Shown in pieces: positions 54,910 to 63,904 of a DNA stretch of 64,000 bases (its first letter is position 1; every line of letters starts with the position of its first letter). Location: contig NZ_WUQJ01000028.1 of assembly GCF_011074955.1 (NCBI RefSeq), forward strand, positions 104,183-168,182. The letters run 5' to 3'. The DNA is from Marinobacter caseinilyticus. GTDB lineage: Bacteria; Pseudomonadota; Gammaproteobacteria; Pseudomonadales; Oleiphilaceae. The position numbers and the translations under genes are program-made. The notes below the pieces were generated by a model, which saw only the letters and a list, made by a program, of their open reading frames with translations, ran no database searches and was not told the DNA's origin.

Positions 54910-54925
54910 TGGCCCCCCTTTTGCT
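54910..54925 (+). promoter_or_regulatory. sigma54 promoter of the second PEP-CTERM gene
   Basis: TGGCCCCCCTTTTGCT has GG at 54911-54912 and GC at 54923-54924 with 10-bp spacing and a good TTTGCT -12 region. The start of transcription should be near 54935, leaving a leader of about 43 nt. The ribosome site AAGGAA (54964-54969) sits in the loop of a 5-bp hairpin, AACGT/ACGTT (54959-54974). Confidence 0.75.
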
Positions 54926-54977
54926 TAGCCCTAGCAGTGGCAATATCGCACCACCTAAAACGTAAGGAAACGTTAAA

Positions 54978-55475
54978 ATGAAAAGAATTGGTTTGGTGTT
55001 GGTCGGATTAATGCTGACGTTCTCTAGTGCAACCGCTGGCGTGATTGTGGATACCGTGTATCAGTATGAGAAAGTTAACTGGGGCTCGCAGTACTCATAC
55101 ACCCATAACCTGATCGACGAAGGGTTTACCCCAGGGACTGCCATCAGCGGCGATTTAAAAGTCTCGATCTATGACGATTATGACCCATGGTACGATTTTC
55201 TTCCCGAGGTCATTTTGTTCGTCATAGAGGAGTTTGATTTTGACTCTGGCGGCATCAGCCTCAGCAGTTTTTACGGCGCTCTTGAGGTCACTGCGCTGGC
55301 GGCAATTAATGCTGATGGCATGCTAGACGTCACAGTCAAATCGATCCTAGGAGACTTTTACCTTGGGAAATCTGTTTTAACGGTGGTTACGGAAGAAGTA
55401 CCGGCCCCAGGAACGCTGGCATTGCTCGGCCTTGGAATCTTGGGCTTGGCGTTCCAACGGCGACGCAAGAGCTGA
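54978..55475 (+). CDS. PEP-CTERM-type protein with PAPG variant signal
   Basis: Secreted protein of 165 aa with a signal peptide (about 1-20, ending SATA), an acidic beta-rich body (YDDYDPWYDFLPEV, EEFDFDSGG) of no recognised family, and the C-terminal sorting signal VPAPGTLALLGLGILGLA followed by FQRRRKS. The usual PEP triplet is PAP here, a variant known among exosortase substrates. It has its own sigma54 promoter, candidate PrsR site and terminator. It lies directly after xrtA and is very probably an XrtA substrate. Confidence 0.88.
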   Translation: MKRIGLVLVGLMLTFSSATAGVIVDTVYQYEKVNWGSQYSYTHNLIDEGFTPGTAISGDLKVSIYDDYDPWYDFLPEVILFVIEEFDFDSGGISLSSFYGALEVTALAAINADGMLDVTVKSILGDFYLGKSVLTVVTEEVPAPGTLALLGLGILGLAFQRRRKS

Positions 55476-55496
55476 CAGTCGAATACGTTGAGGTAG

Positions 55497-55520
55497 AAAG
55501 CCAGCCTCGACTGGCTTTTT
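55497..55520 (+). terminator. rho-independent terminator of the second PEP-CTERM gene
   Basis: AAAGCCAG (55497-55504) pairs with CTGGCTTT (55511-55518) around a 6-nt loop, followed by a short T run. It closes the monocistronic PEP-CTERM unit and shares its stem with the terminator at 53205-53238. Confidence 0.85.
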
Positions 55521-55655
55521 ACTAGCGATTGTTTTTTTATAGAAACCAACGCAAGAACTGAATTCCGCATCAATTCATTTCTCTCTTCTGATCTCAGCTA
55601 GACTACATCCTCAATACATCACCCCTTTCCGACGCACCGGAGCCTTAAGCCCCAA

Positions 55656-57128
55656 ATGTCCGCCAGCCAAAAAGTGATCAAAAGCTCTGCTTTGCTGTTA
55701 GCGCTGCAACTGGTGCAGCGTGGCCTTGGCATCGCAAGCACGTTGATTCTGGCGAGACTGTTGACGCCTGAGCATTTCGGCATTGTCGCTCTGGTCATGA
55801 TTGCGCTGCAGTTTTTTGAGCTTTTGGTGGAAACGGGCAATCAGCAATACATCGTGCAAAAGGACGATGTCGACGACCACGATCTAAACACTGCCTGGAG
55901 CATGGATGTGCTCATCAAAACCACAATGGCTATTTTGATCATGGTTAGCGCACCGTCCATAGCCGGTTACTTTCAAACACCAGAATTGACCTTGGCGCTT
56001 AGCGTCGCCGCTCTCACGTTGCCGATCCGGGCGCTCAAGACGCCAGGAATGATGTTGCTGGCAAGGGAGATCAACTACCGACCGGGGTTCAGGCTCGCCC
56101 TTTGGCAAAAGGTTTTGTCCTTTGTCACGGTGATCATCATTGCGCTCATCCAGCCCAGTCACTGGGCCATTATTACCGGCACCCTCGTCTCATCCATTGT
56201 TCTCGCCATTGGATCTTATCGGGTGCATTCATTCCGGCCCCGTTGGTCCCTGACACGCATCAGCGATCAATGGAGCTTTTCTCAATGGTTGGTGCTGCGG
56301 GGCATAGTTGGCTTCACTCGATCGCAGATAGACAACCTGATGGTTTCAAGATTTTTTGGTACCGTGCAGCTTGGTGGTTACAACCTGGTTCGTGAGGTCA
56401 GCCTGCTACCGGCCCTTTCCGCCATCATACCCATGAGCGAGCCCCTATTAGCGGCAATAGCGCAAAGCAAATATGACAAACCCGTGCTGGCTTACCGGAT
56501 AAGACTCAGCCTTGCTTTAATGGCGACGATCTTGATGCCCCTCACCACCTTCCTGATGCTCTACCCCGAGCTCATCACCGCGGTACTTCTCGGCCCTCAA
56601 TGGTCGGAATACGCGCCGCTACTCCGGCCTTTCGGCCTATTCTTTCTCACCTTTTGTTTGTTTGCATTGGTCAGTGACGCCATGATCGCGCTGGGAAGAG
56701 TGAAGGCATTGTTCACATTTGATGTCATCTCTACTGCACTGATCATCATTGCTCTTTTGACGCTTGCAACCGATAGTCTCTCAAACATGGCGTGGTACCG
56801 CGGCTGGCTTGCCGTGGTAACGACTTTTGGCCTGATTGTGATCCTGAACCGACTGGCGCCCTTCAACCTATTAAGACTGCTTTGGCTCTGTACCCCCTCA
56901 TTTGCAGCCAGCCTCGGGGCAGCTTGGCTATTAACGCAATTGACGTTTTCGACACTGCCGAATTTGCTGGAGTTTTTAATCAGAGGCTGTCTGTTTGTAC
57001 TCTTTGCTGTTGTTTTGACCTGGGGCTTTAGTAGCGCTTTGCTGGCACGCAGTGAAGAATGGAAGCAACTAAAATCACTGACAGCGTCACTGAAAGGGAA
57101 CAACGACCTGTCGCAAGATCAGGCCTAG
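55656..57128 (+). CDS. polysaccharide flippase (Wzx/WzxC-like)
   Basis: Inner-membrane exporter of lipid-linked oligosaccharide units, 490 aa with about 12-14 membrane segments. It has the typical N-terminal stretch LQLVQRGLGIASTLILARLL, LTPEHFGIVALVMI and the mid-protein RSQIDNLMVSRFFGTVQLGGYN, characteristic of the MOP/polysaccharide transport family (WzxC, EpsK type). It follows the second PEP-CTERM gene and its terminator, so it has its own promoter (not identified). It probably exports the exopolysaccharide that XrtA substrates associate with. Confidence 0.88.
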   Translation: MSASQKVIKSSALLLALQLVQRGLGIASTLILARLLTPEHFGIVALVMIALQFFELLVETGNQQYIVQKDDVDDHDLNTAWSMDVLIKTTMAILIMVSAPSIAGYFQTPELTLALSVAALTLPIRALKTPGMMLLAREINYRPGFRLALWQKVLSFVTVIIIALIQPSHWAIITGTLVSSIVLAIGSYRVHSFRPRWSLTRISDQWSFSQWLVLRGIVGFTRSQIDNLMVSRFFGTVQLGGYNLVREVSLLPALSAIIPMSEPLLAAIAQSKYDKPVLAYRIRLSLALMATILMPLTTFLMLYPELITAVLLGPQWSEYAPLLRPFGLFFLTFCLFALVSDAMIALGRVKALFTFDVISTALIIIALLTLATDSLSNMAWYRGWLAVVTTFGLIVILNRLAPFNLLRLLWLCTPSFAASLGAAWLLTQLTFSTLPNLLEFLIRGCLFVLFAVVLTWGFSSALLARSEEWKQLKSLTASLKGNNDLSQDQA

Positions 57129-57140
57129 TATTAAACTGTC

Positions 57141-57164
57141 ATAAGTCGTTATAAGTCGTTATAA
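57141..57164. repeat. short direct repeat after the flippase gene
   Basis: Two perfect copies of ATAAGTCGTT (57141-57150, 57151-57160) followed by a partial third. They lie in the 153-bp gap between two convergent genes; no terminator hairpin was seen there. Confidence 0.7.
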
Positions 57165-57281
57165 ATAGTAACGATTAGTGGTAATTAGCAATGGGTCATT
57201 TAGGGAGCCTGTGAACTGTCTGCCACCACACCGTTATGAGGGCCTGATGACAAATCGTTGCCTGCAAGTCACCTCCATGCG

Positions 57282-59723
57282 CTACTCCATTTTTTGCAAC
57301 CCCAGATTCTCATACACCACCACTTTGCCATGACTCCAGCCGATGGAGAGAATGTCGATATCACCATCACGGTCAAGATCAACAGACAGAGCCCCATCGT
57401 GGTGTTCGTCACCCTGGTAAACCAGGTGCCCCCGCCACGTAACACCGTCACCTTCGAGGTTTTCAAACCAGATCATCCTGGCGTTTTCTGGATTTTTCAG
57501 ATTGTGCTCACCCACCACCACGTCCAGATCGCCATCGCCATCAATATCCGCCGCATCAAGACTCATCGGACCAATCACCCTGGCAATAACGTGTTTTTCC
57601 CAATGAGTGCGGTCGTCTTCCGAGCGTTCGTACCAAACAAGCTCACCCTCTTGGCTGACCGCCTGAAACCCAACCAACACGTCAAGCACACCATCGCCGT
57701 TCAAATCGGCCACCCGGTTGCGATCCGGGCTTTCGAATGTACTGTCCAACACATGCTCCTCCCAATGCCCATCGGTTTTTTGCCGCAGCCAAGTCGTCCC
57801 CAATACAATGTCTGGTCGACCGTCATCGTCCAGATCGGCGGCTGTAATCGCCTCATCCTTTGAAATTGTGCTGACCTGTTGCCAGTGCCAAAGATCCGAA
57901 ACAGGATCGGACGGGACCGTCAGGCTCTGAATACCCATGCCCGCTTTATGCCAGGACAGCAGAATTTCCGATAGTTGTTGATCAACGTTTTTATACTTCG
58001 CTGTGCCCTGGAGAAAATCGCCAGCGGCGGGCTCAATATTTTGATGAATCAGAAATTGGCCTGTACCGGTGTTCTCTGCCCACACAAATCGCTCACCGTT
58101 GTTGCTGTAATCAACCTCTTTTAAGCCCAGCCGATTCAATATTTTCTCAGACAAGGTCGGCTGTTGGTTATAGCCACGCCATCCGGAAGCAAGTAAATCA
58201 ACGTCACCGTCGGCATCAAAGTCGCCGGCGAAAGCAACATTATTGGCACGGGGGCCAATTTTTAACCGAGGCCAATCGGCTGTCCAGTTGCCCGGGTTGC
58301 TGTACCAGTACCCACCGGTCACGATGTCGCGCAGCCCATCTGAATCAATATCCTCAGCAAAGACAAAGGTCGCCTGGCCCGGACGTTCGCCGTCAATGAC
58401 ATGCCGCTTCCAGGCTATACCCTCTGCCGAAGTGTTCCGCCACAACTTGACTGGGTAAGCTTTGTCATAATTGGCAATCTGCCAATTCGTGCCCATGAGA
58501 TCGATATCAAAATCATTGTCGATGTCCACCGCCCGCATACTGTGGGATGCTTCGTGAGATATAATCTGTTTCGTCCATTGGGCACCCTCATTCAAATACA
58601 GCTTGACCGGATTGTCCCCCTCCCCCTGATTCATTTCAGCCGTCAGAATATCCAGGTCACCGTCTCGATCCACGTCCCTTGCCGCAATAAAGTGATGTAC
58701 CGCCTCCACATTGGCATCGACTATGTGCTTCACCCACTCATCGCCCGCTTTTTCAGGCGCCTCCAGCCAGGCAATCTGATAATACTGGCCGGCAGCCTCT
58801 GATGGCGCTAGCACAATATCTTCACGGTTATCCCCATTGAAATCACCCGTATCTATAAAAACGTCCTGCCAAACATAGTTTGCATTCGCATCCGTCACTC
58901 CGCCGGTGTAGACAACGTTTTGCCATTCGGCCTGCTGATCAAGCGTTTGCGGGTTGCGCAGCCAGACTTGATTCACAATTATGTCGTCAAAGCCGTCGCC
59001 ATCCATGTCCGCGTGCTTCAATCCTTCTCCGTGGGGCACCGACATCGTAATTTGAACCCAGGAATCATTGGGATCCTGTCTAAAAACATGAACCTGATCG
59101 CCATTCTTGTAGCCAAACAAACTTTGGTTCCTGGCAATAATATCCAAGTCACCATCATGATCGAGGTCACTGATCTCCACATCATGAAACTTATCAGTAC
59201 TGATTCGATGCTGACTCCAGTCATCATTCCGAAGCCAGAACAAGCCGGTATCGGAAACCAAAACGATATCGTTTTGGTGGTCACCGTCGATATCGGCAAT
59301 CTCGATATCCGTCCTGATGCGTAACCTTTCCGTTAAAACATGGCGTGACCACTCAGGGTTCTGGTACCAGACAAGCTCTCCACCACTGTAATCAAATTCA
59401 AACAGCCCGAGCTTGCTCCCAAGCCGTTCCATAATCGATAGGTGGCGAGCCCGATGACCGCCCACCACAATATCCAGCAGTCCATCCCCATTAATATCGC
59501 CTACCGCCTTGCCCCAGGGCGCGTTGGGACCTGCCAAATCAACGAATTCGAACCTGTAAAGAGCGTCTTCGGAAGCACTCGCCTGCCCTTGCGTTTCGCT
59601 GCAACCGGCAATGACAAACGTGACTAAAGCTAAGAGACCGCTCCGAATACGTGCTGAATAGGCCCGTTTAACACTACAACTACCTCCATGTGACTCAAAG
59701 GACGCCCCAATAATGTGCAACAT
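57282..59723 (-). CDS. VCBS/FG-GAP-repeat lipoprotein
   Basis: An 813-aa surface or periplasmic lipoprotein. The lipobox is VIAGC (Cys41), preceded by a basic/hydrophobic signal. Thirteen or so calcium-binding-type repeats follow, with cores such as DINGDGLLDIVVGG, DLDHDGDLDIIAR, DMDGDGFDDIIVN, DVDRDGDLDIL and DIDGDGDLDVVVGE, indicating one or two beta-propellers. The ATG at 59723 has CAGGAGAGG upstream; a further in-frame start at 59819 adds 32 residues without a signal. It is the only minus-strand gene of the exopolysaccharide region. Binding of polysaccharide or calcium is plausible; no catalytic domain was recognised. Confidence 0.85.
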   Translation of the reverse strand: MLHIIGASFESHGGSCSVKRAYSARIRSGLLALVTFVIAGCSETQGQASASEDALYRFEFVDLAGPNAPWGKAVGDINGDGLLDIVVGGHRARHLSIMERLGSKLGLFEFDYSGGELVWYQNPEWSRHVLTERLRIRTDIEIADIDGDHQNDIVLVSDTGLFWLRNDDWSQHRISTDKFHDVEISDLDHDGDLDIIARNQSLFGYKNGDQVHVFRQDPNDSWVQITMSVPHGEGLKHADMDGDGFDDIIVNQVWLRNPQTLDQQAEWQNVVYTGGVTDANANYVWQDVFIDTGDFNGDNREDIVLAPSEAAGQYYQIAWLEAPEKAGDEWVKHIVDANVEAVHHFIAARDVDRDGDLDILTAEMNQGEGDNPVKLYLNEGAQWTKQIISHEASHSMRAVDIDNDFDIDLMGTNWQIANYDKAYPVKLWRNTSAEGIAWKRHVIDGERPGQATFVFAEDIDSDGLRDIVTGGYWYSNPGNWTADWPRLKIGPRANNVAFAGDFDADGDVDLLASGWRGYNQQPTLSEKILNRLGLKEVDYSNNGERFVWAENTGTGQFLIHQNIEPAAGDFLQGTAKYKNVDQQLSEILLSWHKAGMGIQSLTVPSDPVSDLWHWQQVSTISKDEAITAADLDDDGRPDIVLGTTWLRQKTDGHWEEHVLDSTFESPDRNRVADLNGDGVLDVLVGFQAVSQEGELVWYERSEDDRTHWEKHVIARVIGPMSLDAADIDGDGDLDVVVGEHNLKNPENARMIWFENLEGDGVTWRGHLVYQGDEHHDGALSVDLDRDGDIDILSIGWSHGKVVVYENLGLQKME

Positions 59724-60073
59724 GTTCCTCTCCTGCCCATGTCCCTGGCTGTAAGTTAGATAATACCCAAATTGGTGTGGTGACATCTGCTTTCTAATGC
59801 AAATCACCGTTGTTTGCACGGGGAGTTAAAACTTACTGGTTTGATTTATTATAATAGATTTTTTTTTACTGTCTTTTAATCTAAAAACACTCCTTCAAAA
59901 ATGACTTTAAATAGAATGCCACGTTTCTGCTTAGTGCGATCAAGAGCTTGCGAGTATTGTCTCTCGAACGTTGTAAATCTGAGGAAAATAGCCTCCAATC
60001 TCTACTATTGCATTCCATTATGTACTAACATTAACCTTGAACTGTGACACTGGGTTCGGCGAAGGAAAGCGCT
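59724..60073. other. AT-rich divergent promoter region
   Basis: These 350 bp separate the VCBS lipoprotein gene (minus) from the glycosyltransferase operon (plus). A symmetrical ATTATAAT (59848-59855) offers a TATAAT -10 on both strands; on the minus strand an AAGACA lies about 16 bp upstream of it, on the plus strand no good -35 is seen. The motif TGTCRGNNNNNYTTACA and a GG-N10-GC element are absent, so this operon does not look PrsR-controlled. No coding potential. Confidence 0.4.
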
Positions 60074-60976
60074 ATGAATCAGCAGTATCAAGAGACTCCG
60101 CCAGTCGCCATTGGAATGCCTGTCTATAATGGTGAACGTTACTTGGAAGAAACACTTGTCTCGGTTCTACAGCAGACATTCGGAGACTTCATTGTCTATA
60201 TTGCAGACAATGCCTCCAGCGATGCTACCGAAGAAATCTGTCGTGATTACGCCCGGCAGGACAAACGCATCCATTATTCCCGAAACCCCATCAACCTGGG
60301 GGCGTCCAAAAACTATACCTGCTGTTTTGCACCTGCTCGATCCGAATACTTTCGCTGGCAAAATGCCGATGATCCGATAGAGCCCACTCTGGTCGAAAAC
60401 TGCCTGGCAGCCTTGCAGGCGGACCCAGATACTGTGCTCGCTTATGGTAAGACGAAAGTTATTGATGCTGATGGGCATTTAATCGAAGACTATAACGACA
60501 ACCTTGAACTGTTATCGGCCAGTGCCGCTCAGCGCTTTATCACTTGTACCCAAAATATTGGCTTACAAAATGTTATGTATGGCCTTATTCGTCGCGAACC
60601 TCTGGCAAAGACAGCGTTATTGGGGAACTACATCGCATCCGATATTAATCTGATTGGCGAGCTGTCCTTGTACGGTAAGTTCAAAGAGGTACCTGTTCAT
60701 TTATTTAATCGTCGCATGCACCCTCAAGCAAGTAGCTGGGAAAGAAGCGATGCGGAACGACAACGGAATTTCTGGGACCCGGCCAAACGTCGGATGGTCA
60801 TGCAAACCTGGCGAAGTATTTACGAATTTTACAAAGCGGTCGCAAGGTCACCTATCCCACCACGCGAAAAAGCGACGCTCTGCTACCACCTTCTAAAACG
60901 CGCTTATTGGTACAAGAAACCAATGAAAAAAGAATTGGCCGATGTGATCCGCTACGGCCTGCTGCACCGATCCTGA
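60074..60976 (+). CDS. family 2 glycosyltransferase
   Basis: Cytosolic GT-A enzyme adding a sugar from a nucleotide donor, 300 aa. It has the GT2 start VAIGMPVYNGERYLEETL, IADNASSDATEE (44-55) and an acidic motif QNADDPIEP (96-104) in the place of the metal-binding DXD. There is no C-terminal membrane helix. The ATG at 60074 has AAGGAAAG upstream; an in-frame start at 60044 is less likely. It opens a run of five genes with 15-24 bp gaps, cut by the window end. Sugar specificity is unknown. Confidence 0.87.
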   Translation: MNQQYQETPPVAIGMPVYNGERYLEETLVSVLQQTFGDFIVYIADNASSDATEEICRDYARQDKRIHYSRNPINLGASKNYTCCFAPARSEYFRWQNADDPIEPTLVENCLAALQADPDTVLAYGKTKVIDADGHLIEDYNDNLELLSASAAQRFITCTQNIGLQNVMYGLIRREPLAKTALLGNYIASDINLIGELSLYGKFKEVPVHLFNRRMHPQASSWERSDAERQRNFWDPAKRRMVMQTWRSIYEFYKAVARSPIPPREKATLCYHLLKRAYWYKKPMKKELADVIRYGLLHRS

Positions 60977-61000
60977 GCTTACCCCTCTGATGGAGATAAC

Positions 61001-62026
61001 ATGAAAGTACTAGTAACAGGCCATAAAGGATTTATTGGAACAGTCATGGTTCCAATGTTATTGGAAGAAGGATTCGACGTTACCGGCCTGGATACTGATC
61101 TCTACCGGTTTTGTACGTATGGCGACGATCCGCTCGAAATCCCCACCATCAACAAAGACGTGCGCAACGTTGAGCGCGCGGATCTTGAAGGTTTTGATGC
61201 CATCGTTCATCTCGCCGCGTTATCCAATGATCCACTGGGCAATATCAATCCCGATCTGACTTACGACATTAATTACAAAGCGTCCGTGCGCATCGCTGAG
61301 ATGGCTCGGGAGGTCGGGGTAAAGCGATTTTTGTTTGCCTCGTCCTGCAGCATGTATGGCAAGGCTGGCCAGGACGTGTTGGACGAAACAGCGGAATTCA
61401 ATCCTGTCACGCCCTACGCCAAATCCAAGGTTTACGTAGAGCGCGATGTATCTCAACTGGCGACGGATGATTTCAGCCCCGTATTCCTCCGTAACGCCAC
61501 GGCTTATGGTGTCTCTCCCCGTATCCGATTCGATCTGGTGATCAATAACCTCGTTGCCTGGGCTCACACGACAGGCAAAATATTGCTAAAAAGTGATGGC
61601 ACCCCCTGGCGTCCATTGGTGCACATTGAAGACATCACCCAGGCCGTTGTCTGCGCACTTCGGGCGGAGCAAAGCGTTATTCACAACCTGGCCGTTAATG
61701 TCGGAAGTAATAATGAAAACTATCAAATGCGGGATCTTGCCCAATTCGTAAAGAAAACCGTGCCGGATTGCGACGTTGAGTACGCTGAAGATGCAGGCCC
61801 CGACCCACGCTCCTACAGAGTGAATTTTGATAAAATTCACCGCGTTTTTCCCGAATTCAAAACTCGATGGACGGCCGAAAAGGGTGTTCAGGAATGTTTC
61901 GATTTTTATCTGAAATACGGCCTCAGCAAGGACGACTATGAGGGAGTTCGATACAAACGCATCGCTCACATCCTCGATCTGATTGAAAGTGGCAAGCTGG
62001 ATAACAACCTTGTTTGGCAAATATAA
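61001..62026 (+). CDS. NAD-dependent sugar epimerase/dehydratase (extended SDR)
   Basis: Extended SDR enzyme acting on a nucleotide sugar, 341 aa. GHKGFIG (7-13) binds NAD, SSCSMYG (114-120) holds the active-site Ser, and YAKSK (Tyr139, Lys143) completes the catalytic triad. It lies between the glycosyltransferase and the 3,5-epimerase-like gene, so it probably serves the same activated sugar. The precise reaction (epimerase, dehydratase or reductase) cannot be told. Confidence 0.87.
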   Translation: MKVLVTGHKGFIGTVMVPMLLEEGFDVTGLDTDLYRFCTYGDDPLEIPTINKDVRNVERADLEGFDAIVHLAALSNDPLGNINPDLTYDINYKASVRIAEMAREVGVKRFLFASSCSMYGKAGQDVLDETAEFNPVTPYAKSKVYVERDVSQLATDDFSPVFLRNATAYGVSPRIRFDLVINNLVAWAHTTGKILLKSDGTPWRPLVHIEDITQAVVCALRAEQSVIHNLAVNVGSNNENYQMRDLAQFVKKTVPDCDVEYAEDAGPDPRSYRVNFDKIHRVFPEFKTRWTAEKGVQECFDFYLKYGLSKDDYEGVRYKRIAHILDLIESGKLDNNLVWQI

Positions 62027-62041
62027 CACCGGTAGAGACCT

Positions 62042-62569
62042 ATGAAATTCAGCGAAACCCCGATTCAAGGCGCTTTCGTCATTGATGTTAATCGAATTGG
62101 TGATGAACGCGGTTTTTTTGGACGCTTGTGGTGTGAAAAGGAATTTAACGACATGGGGTTAGTGGCTGACATCCGGCAATCCAATATTGGGGTCAGCGCC
62201 AAAGCCGGCACACTGAGAGGACTCCACCTGCAATCCGCTCCCCACGGAGAAGTAAAAGTTCTCCGCTGCCCCAGAGGCGCAATATTTGATGTAATCGTCG
62301 ATTTGCGACCGGAATCCGGTACATTTAAAAGCTGGTACGGAGTGGAGTTGAACGCCCATAATGGTTCCATGATTTACGTGCCGGAAGGCTGTGCCACGGG
62401 TTATCAGACGCTCGTTGATGATACCGAAATTTACTATCACACAAGCCAATTTTATCACCCTGAATCGGCGACCGGTGTTCGATACAACGATCCCAACTTC
62501 GGCATTCGGTGGCCTCTTGACGTTAGTGTTATTTCCGAAAACGACACCTGCTGGCCTGATTTCAAATAA
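62042..62569 (+). CDS. dTDP-4-dehydrorhamnose 3,5-epimerase family (RfbC-like cupin)
   Basis: Cupin-fold sugar epimerase of 175 aa. It shows the family motifs RGFFGRLW, LRGLHLQ (His62 as catalytic base), VFDVIVDLR-like IFDVIVDLRPESGTF, YVPEGCATGYQT and EIYYHTSQFYHPE with the catalytic-site tyrosines. Because a nucleotidyltransferase gene follows rather than rmlA/B/D, the substrate could be a CDP- or dTDP-4-keto-sugar, not necessarily rhamnose. It is 15 bp after the SDR gene and 24 bp before the next. Confidence 0.88.
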   Translation: MKFSETPIQGAFVIDVNRIGDERGFFGRLWCEKEFNDMGLVADIRQSNIGVSAKAGTLRGLHLQSAPHGEVKVLRCPRGAIFDVIVDLRPESGTFKSWYGVELNAHNGSMIYVPEGCATGYQTLVDDTEIYYHTSQFYHPESATGVRYNDPNFGIRWPLDVSVISENDTCWPDFK

Positions 62570-62593
62570 CAAAATCTAATAGAGGGAATTATT

Positions 62594-63880
62594 ATGATTA
62601 TTGTGGACACAGAAATTGCAAAACGCATTGCTGAAGATCGTCCTATTCAGGTTGCGGTCATTGGTGCGGGGTACAGCGCCATGCACATCGTTTCACAAAT
62701 TGTCAGCTCCTTCCCAGGCATTCACCTTGCCGTCATTGTTAACCGGACACTGAGTTCAGCGGAAAAGATATTTCGTCAGGCCGGTATCAACGACATTCGC
62801 ACCATTAAAAGCTCGGCAGAACTCGAAGACGCAATCAAGCTACGTCGTCACTGTGTGACAGACGATGCGGCGGTGGCGCTGGGCGCTGATAGTATTGACG
62901 CCGTTATCGAAACAACGGGGGAAGTCGAATACGGTGCCTGGGCCTCCCTGGCGTCTATAAAAGCAGGAAAACACACGTTTGCATTGAACTGTGAAATGGA
63001 CGCAACCGTCGGCCCGCTTTTGAAGCACGTTGCCGATAAACAAGGGGTTATTTATTCAAATTCCGACGGCGACGAACCGGGGGTTGCATCCAACCTGGCA
63101 AGACACGTCAGAACGATGGGGCTTGAAGTCGTCGGCGCGGGCAACTTGAAAGGTTTTTATGACGTTCACCGTACGCCGGAAACACAAAAGGCATTTGCTG
63201 AGGCAAATAATCAAAAACCCCATATGATGACCTCGTTTGTTGATGGCACCAAGCTGTCGATGGAGCTGACAGTGACTGGCAATGCGCTTGGCTTCGGGGT
63301 TGCAAAACGGGGTATGCACGGGCCTGCCTGTGACGATGTCAGGACCTGCTTGCAGCATTTTCCGAAAGATGCGTTTCAGGCGGGCAAAGGCATAGTTGAT
63401 TTTCTGTTGGGTGCCTCACCTTATACTGGTGCGTTCATTGTCGGTCATACCGAGCACCCTATGAAAATGGACTATCTACGGTATCTGAAAATGGGTGATG
63501 GGCCCTTCTATGTTTTCTATACCCCATTCCACCTTCCCCAACTGGAAATACCGATCACCGTATCCCGTGGCGTGCTTTGCCACGATGCCGCCGTTGCCCC
63601 TAAAGGAAAGCCCTTTTGCGAGGCGGTTGCCATAGCCAAGAAAGATCTGTCCGAAGGCGACACTCTGGATGGCATCGGTGGCTTCACCAACTATGCGTTA
63701 ATTGATAATTTTGAAACCAGCCTGAAAGACAATTTGCTGCCCATGGGCGTCGCACAGAACTGCAAGGTCAAACGGAAGGTACCAAAAGACACCGCCCTGA
63801 CCTATGACGACATCGAATTACCCTCCGGGCGGCAGATTGACCTGTTACGAACAGAAATGATCGAAACTTTCTTTTCGTAA
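62594..63880 (+). CDS. NAD(P)-dependent oxidoreductase, homoserine-dehydrogenase-like with SAF domain
   Basis: A 428-aa protein with an N-terminal Rossmann fold (VAVIGAGYSAMHIVSQ, 19-34), ALNCEMDATVGPLL and SNSDGDEPGVASN in the central part, and a C-terminal SAF-type domain (AIAKKDLSEGDTLDG, KRKVPKDTALTYDDIELP). Such proteins occur in O-antigen and exopolysaccharide clusters, where they are annotated as homoserine-dehydrogenase-like without known chemistry; the SAF domain hints at binding a small acidic sugar. AGAGGG precedes its ATG. It sits in the sugar operon between the 3,5-epimerase and a nucleotidyltransferase. Confidence 0.78.
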   Translation: MIIVDTEIAKRIAEDRPIQVAVIGAGYSAMHIVSQIVSSFPGIHLAVIVNRTLSSAEKIFRQAGINDIRTIKSSAELEDAIKLRRHCVTDDAAVALGADSIDAVIETTGEVEYGAWASLASIKAGKHTFALNCEMDATVGPLLKHVADKQGVIYSNSDGDEPGVASNLARHVRTMGLEVVGAGNLKGFYDVHRTPETQKAFAEANNQKPHMMTSFVDGTKLSMELTVTGNALGFGVAKRGMHGPACDDVRTCLQHFPKDAFQAGKGIVDFLLGASPYTGAFIVGHTEHPMKMDYLRYLKMGDGPFYVFYTPFHLPQLEIPITVSRGVLCHDAAVAPKGKPFCEAVAIAKKDLSEGDTLDGIGGFTNYALIDNFETSLKDNLLPMGVAQNCKVKRKVPKDTALTYDDIELPSGRQIDLLRTEMIETFFS

Positions 63881-63904
63881 CACGCCAGGTAGGGAGTCAA
63901 TTAT

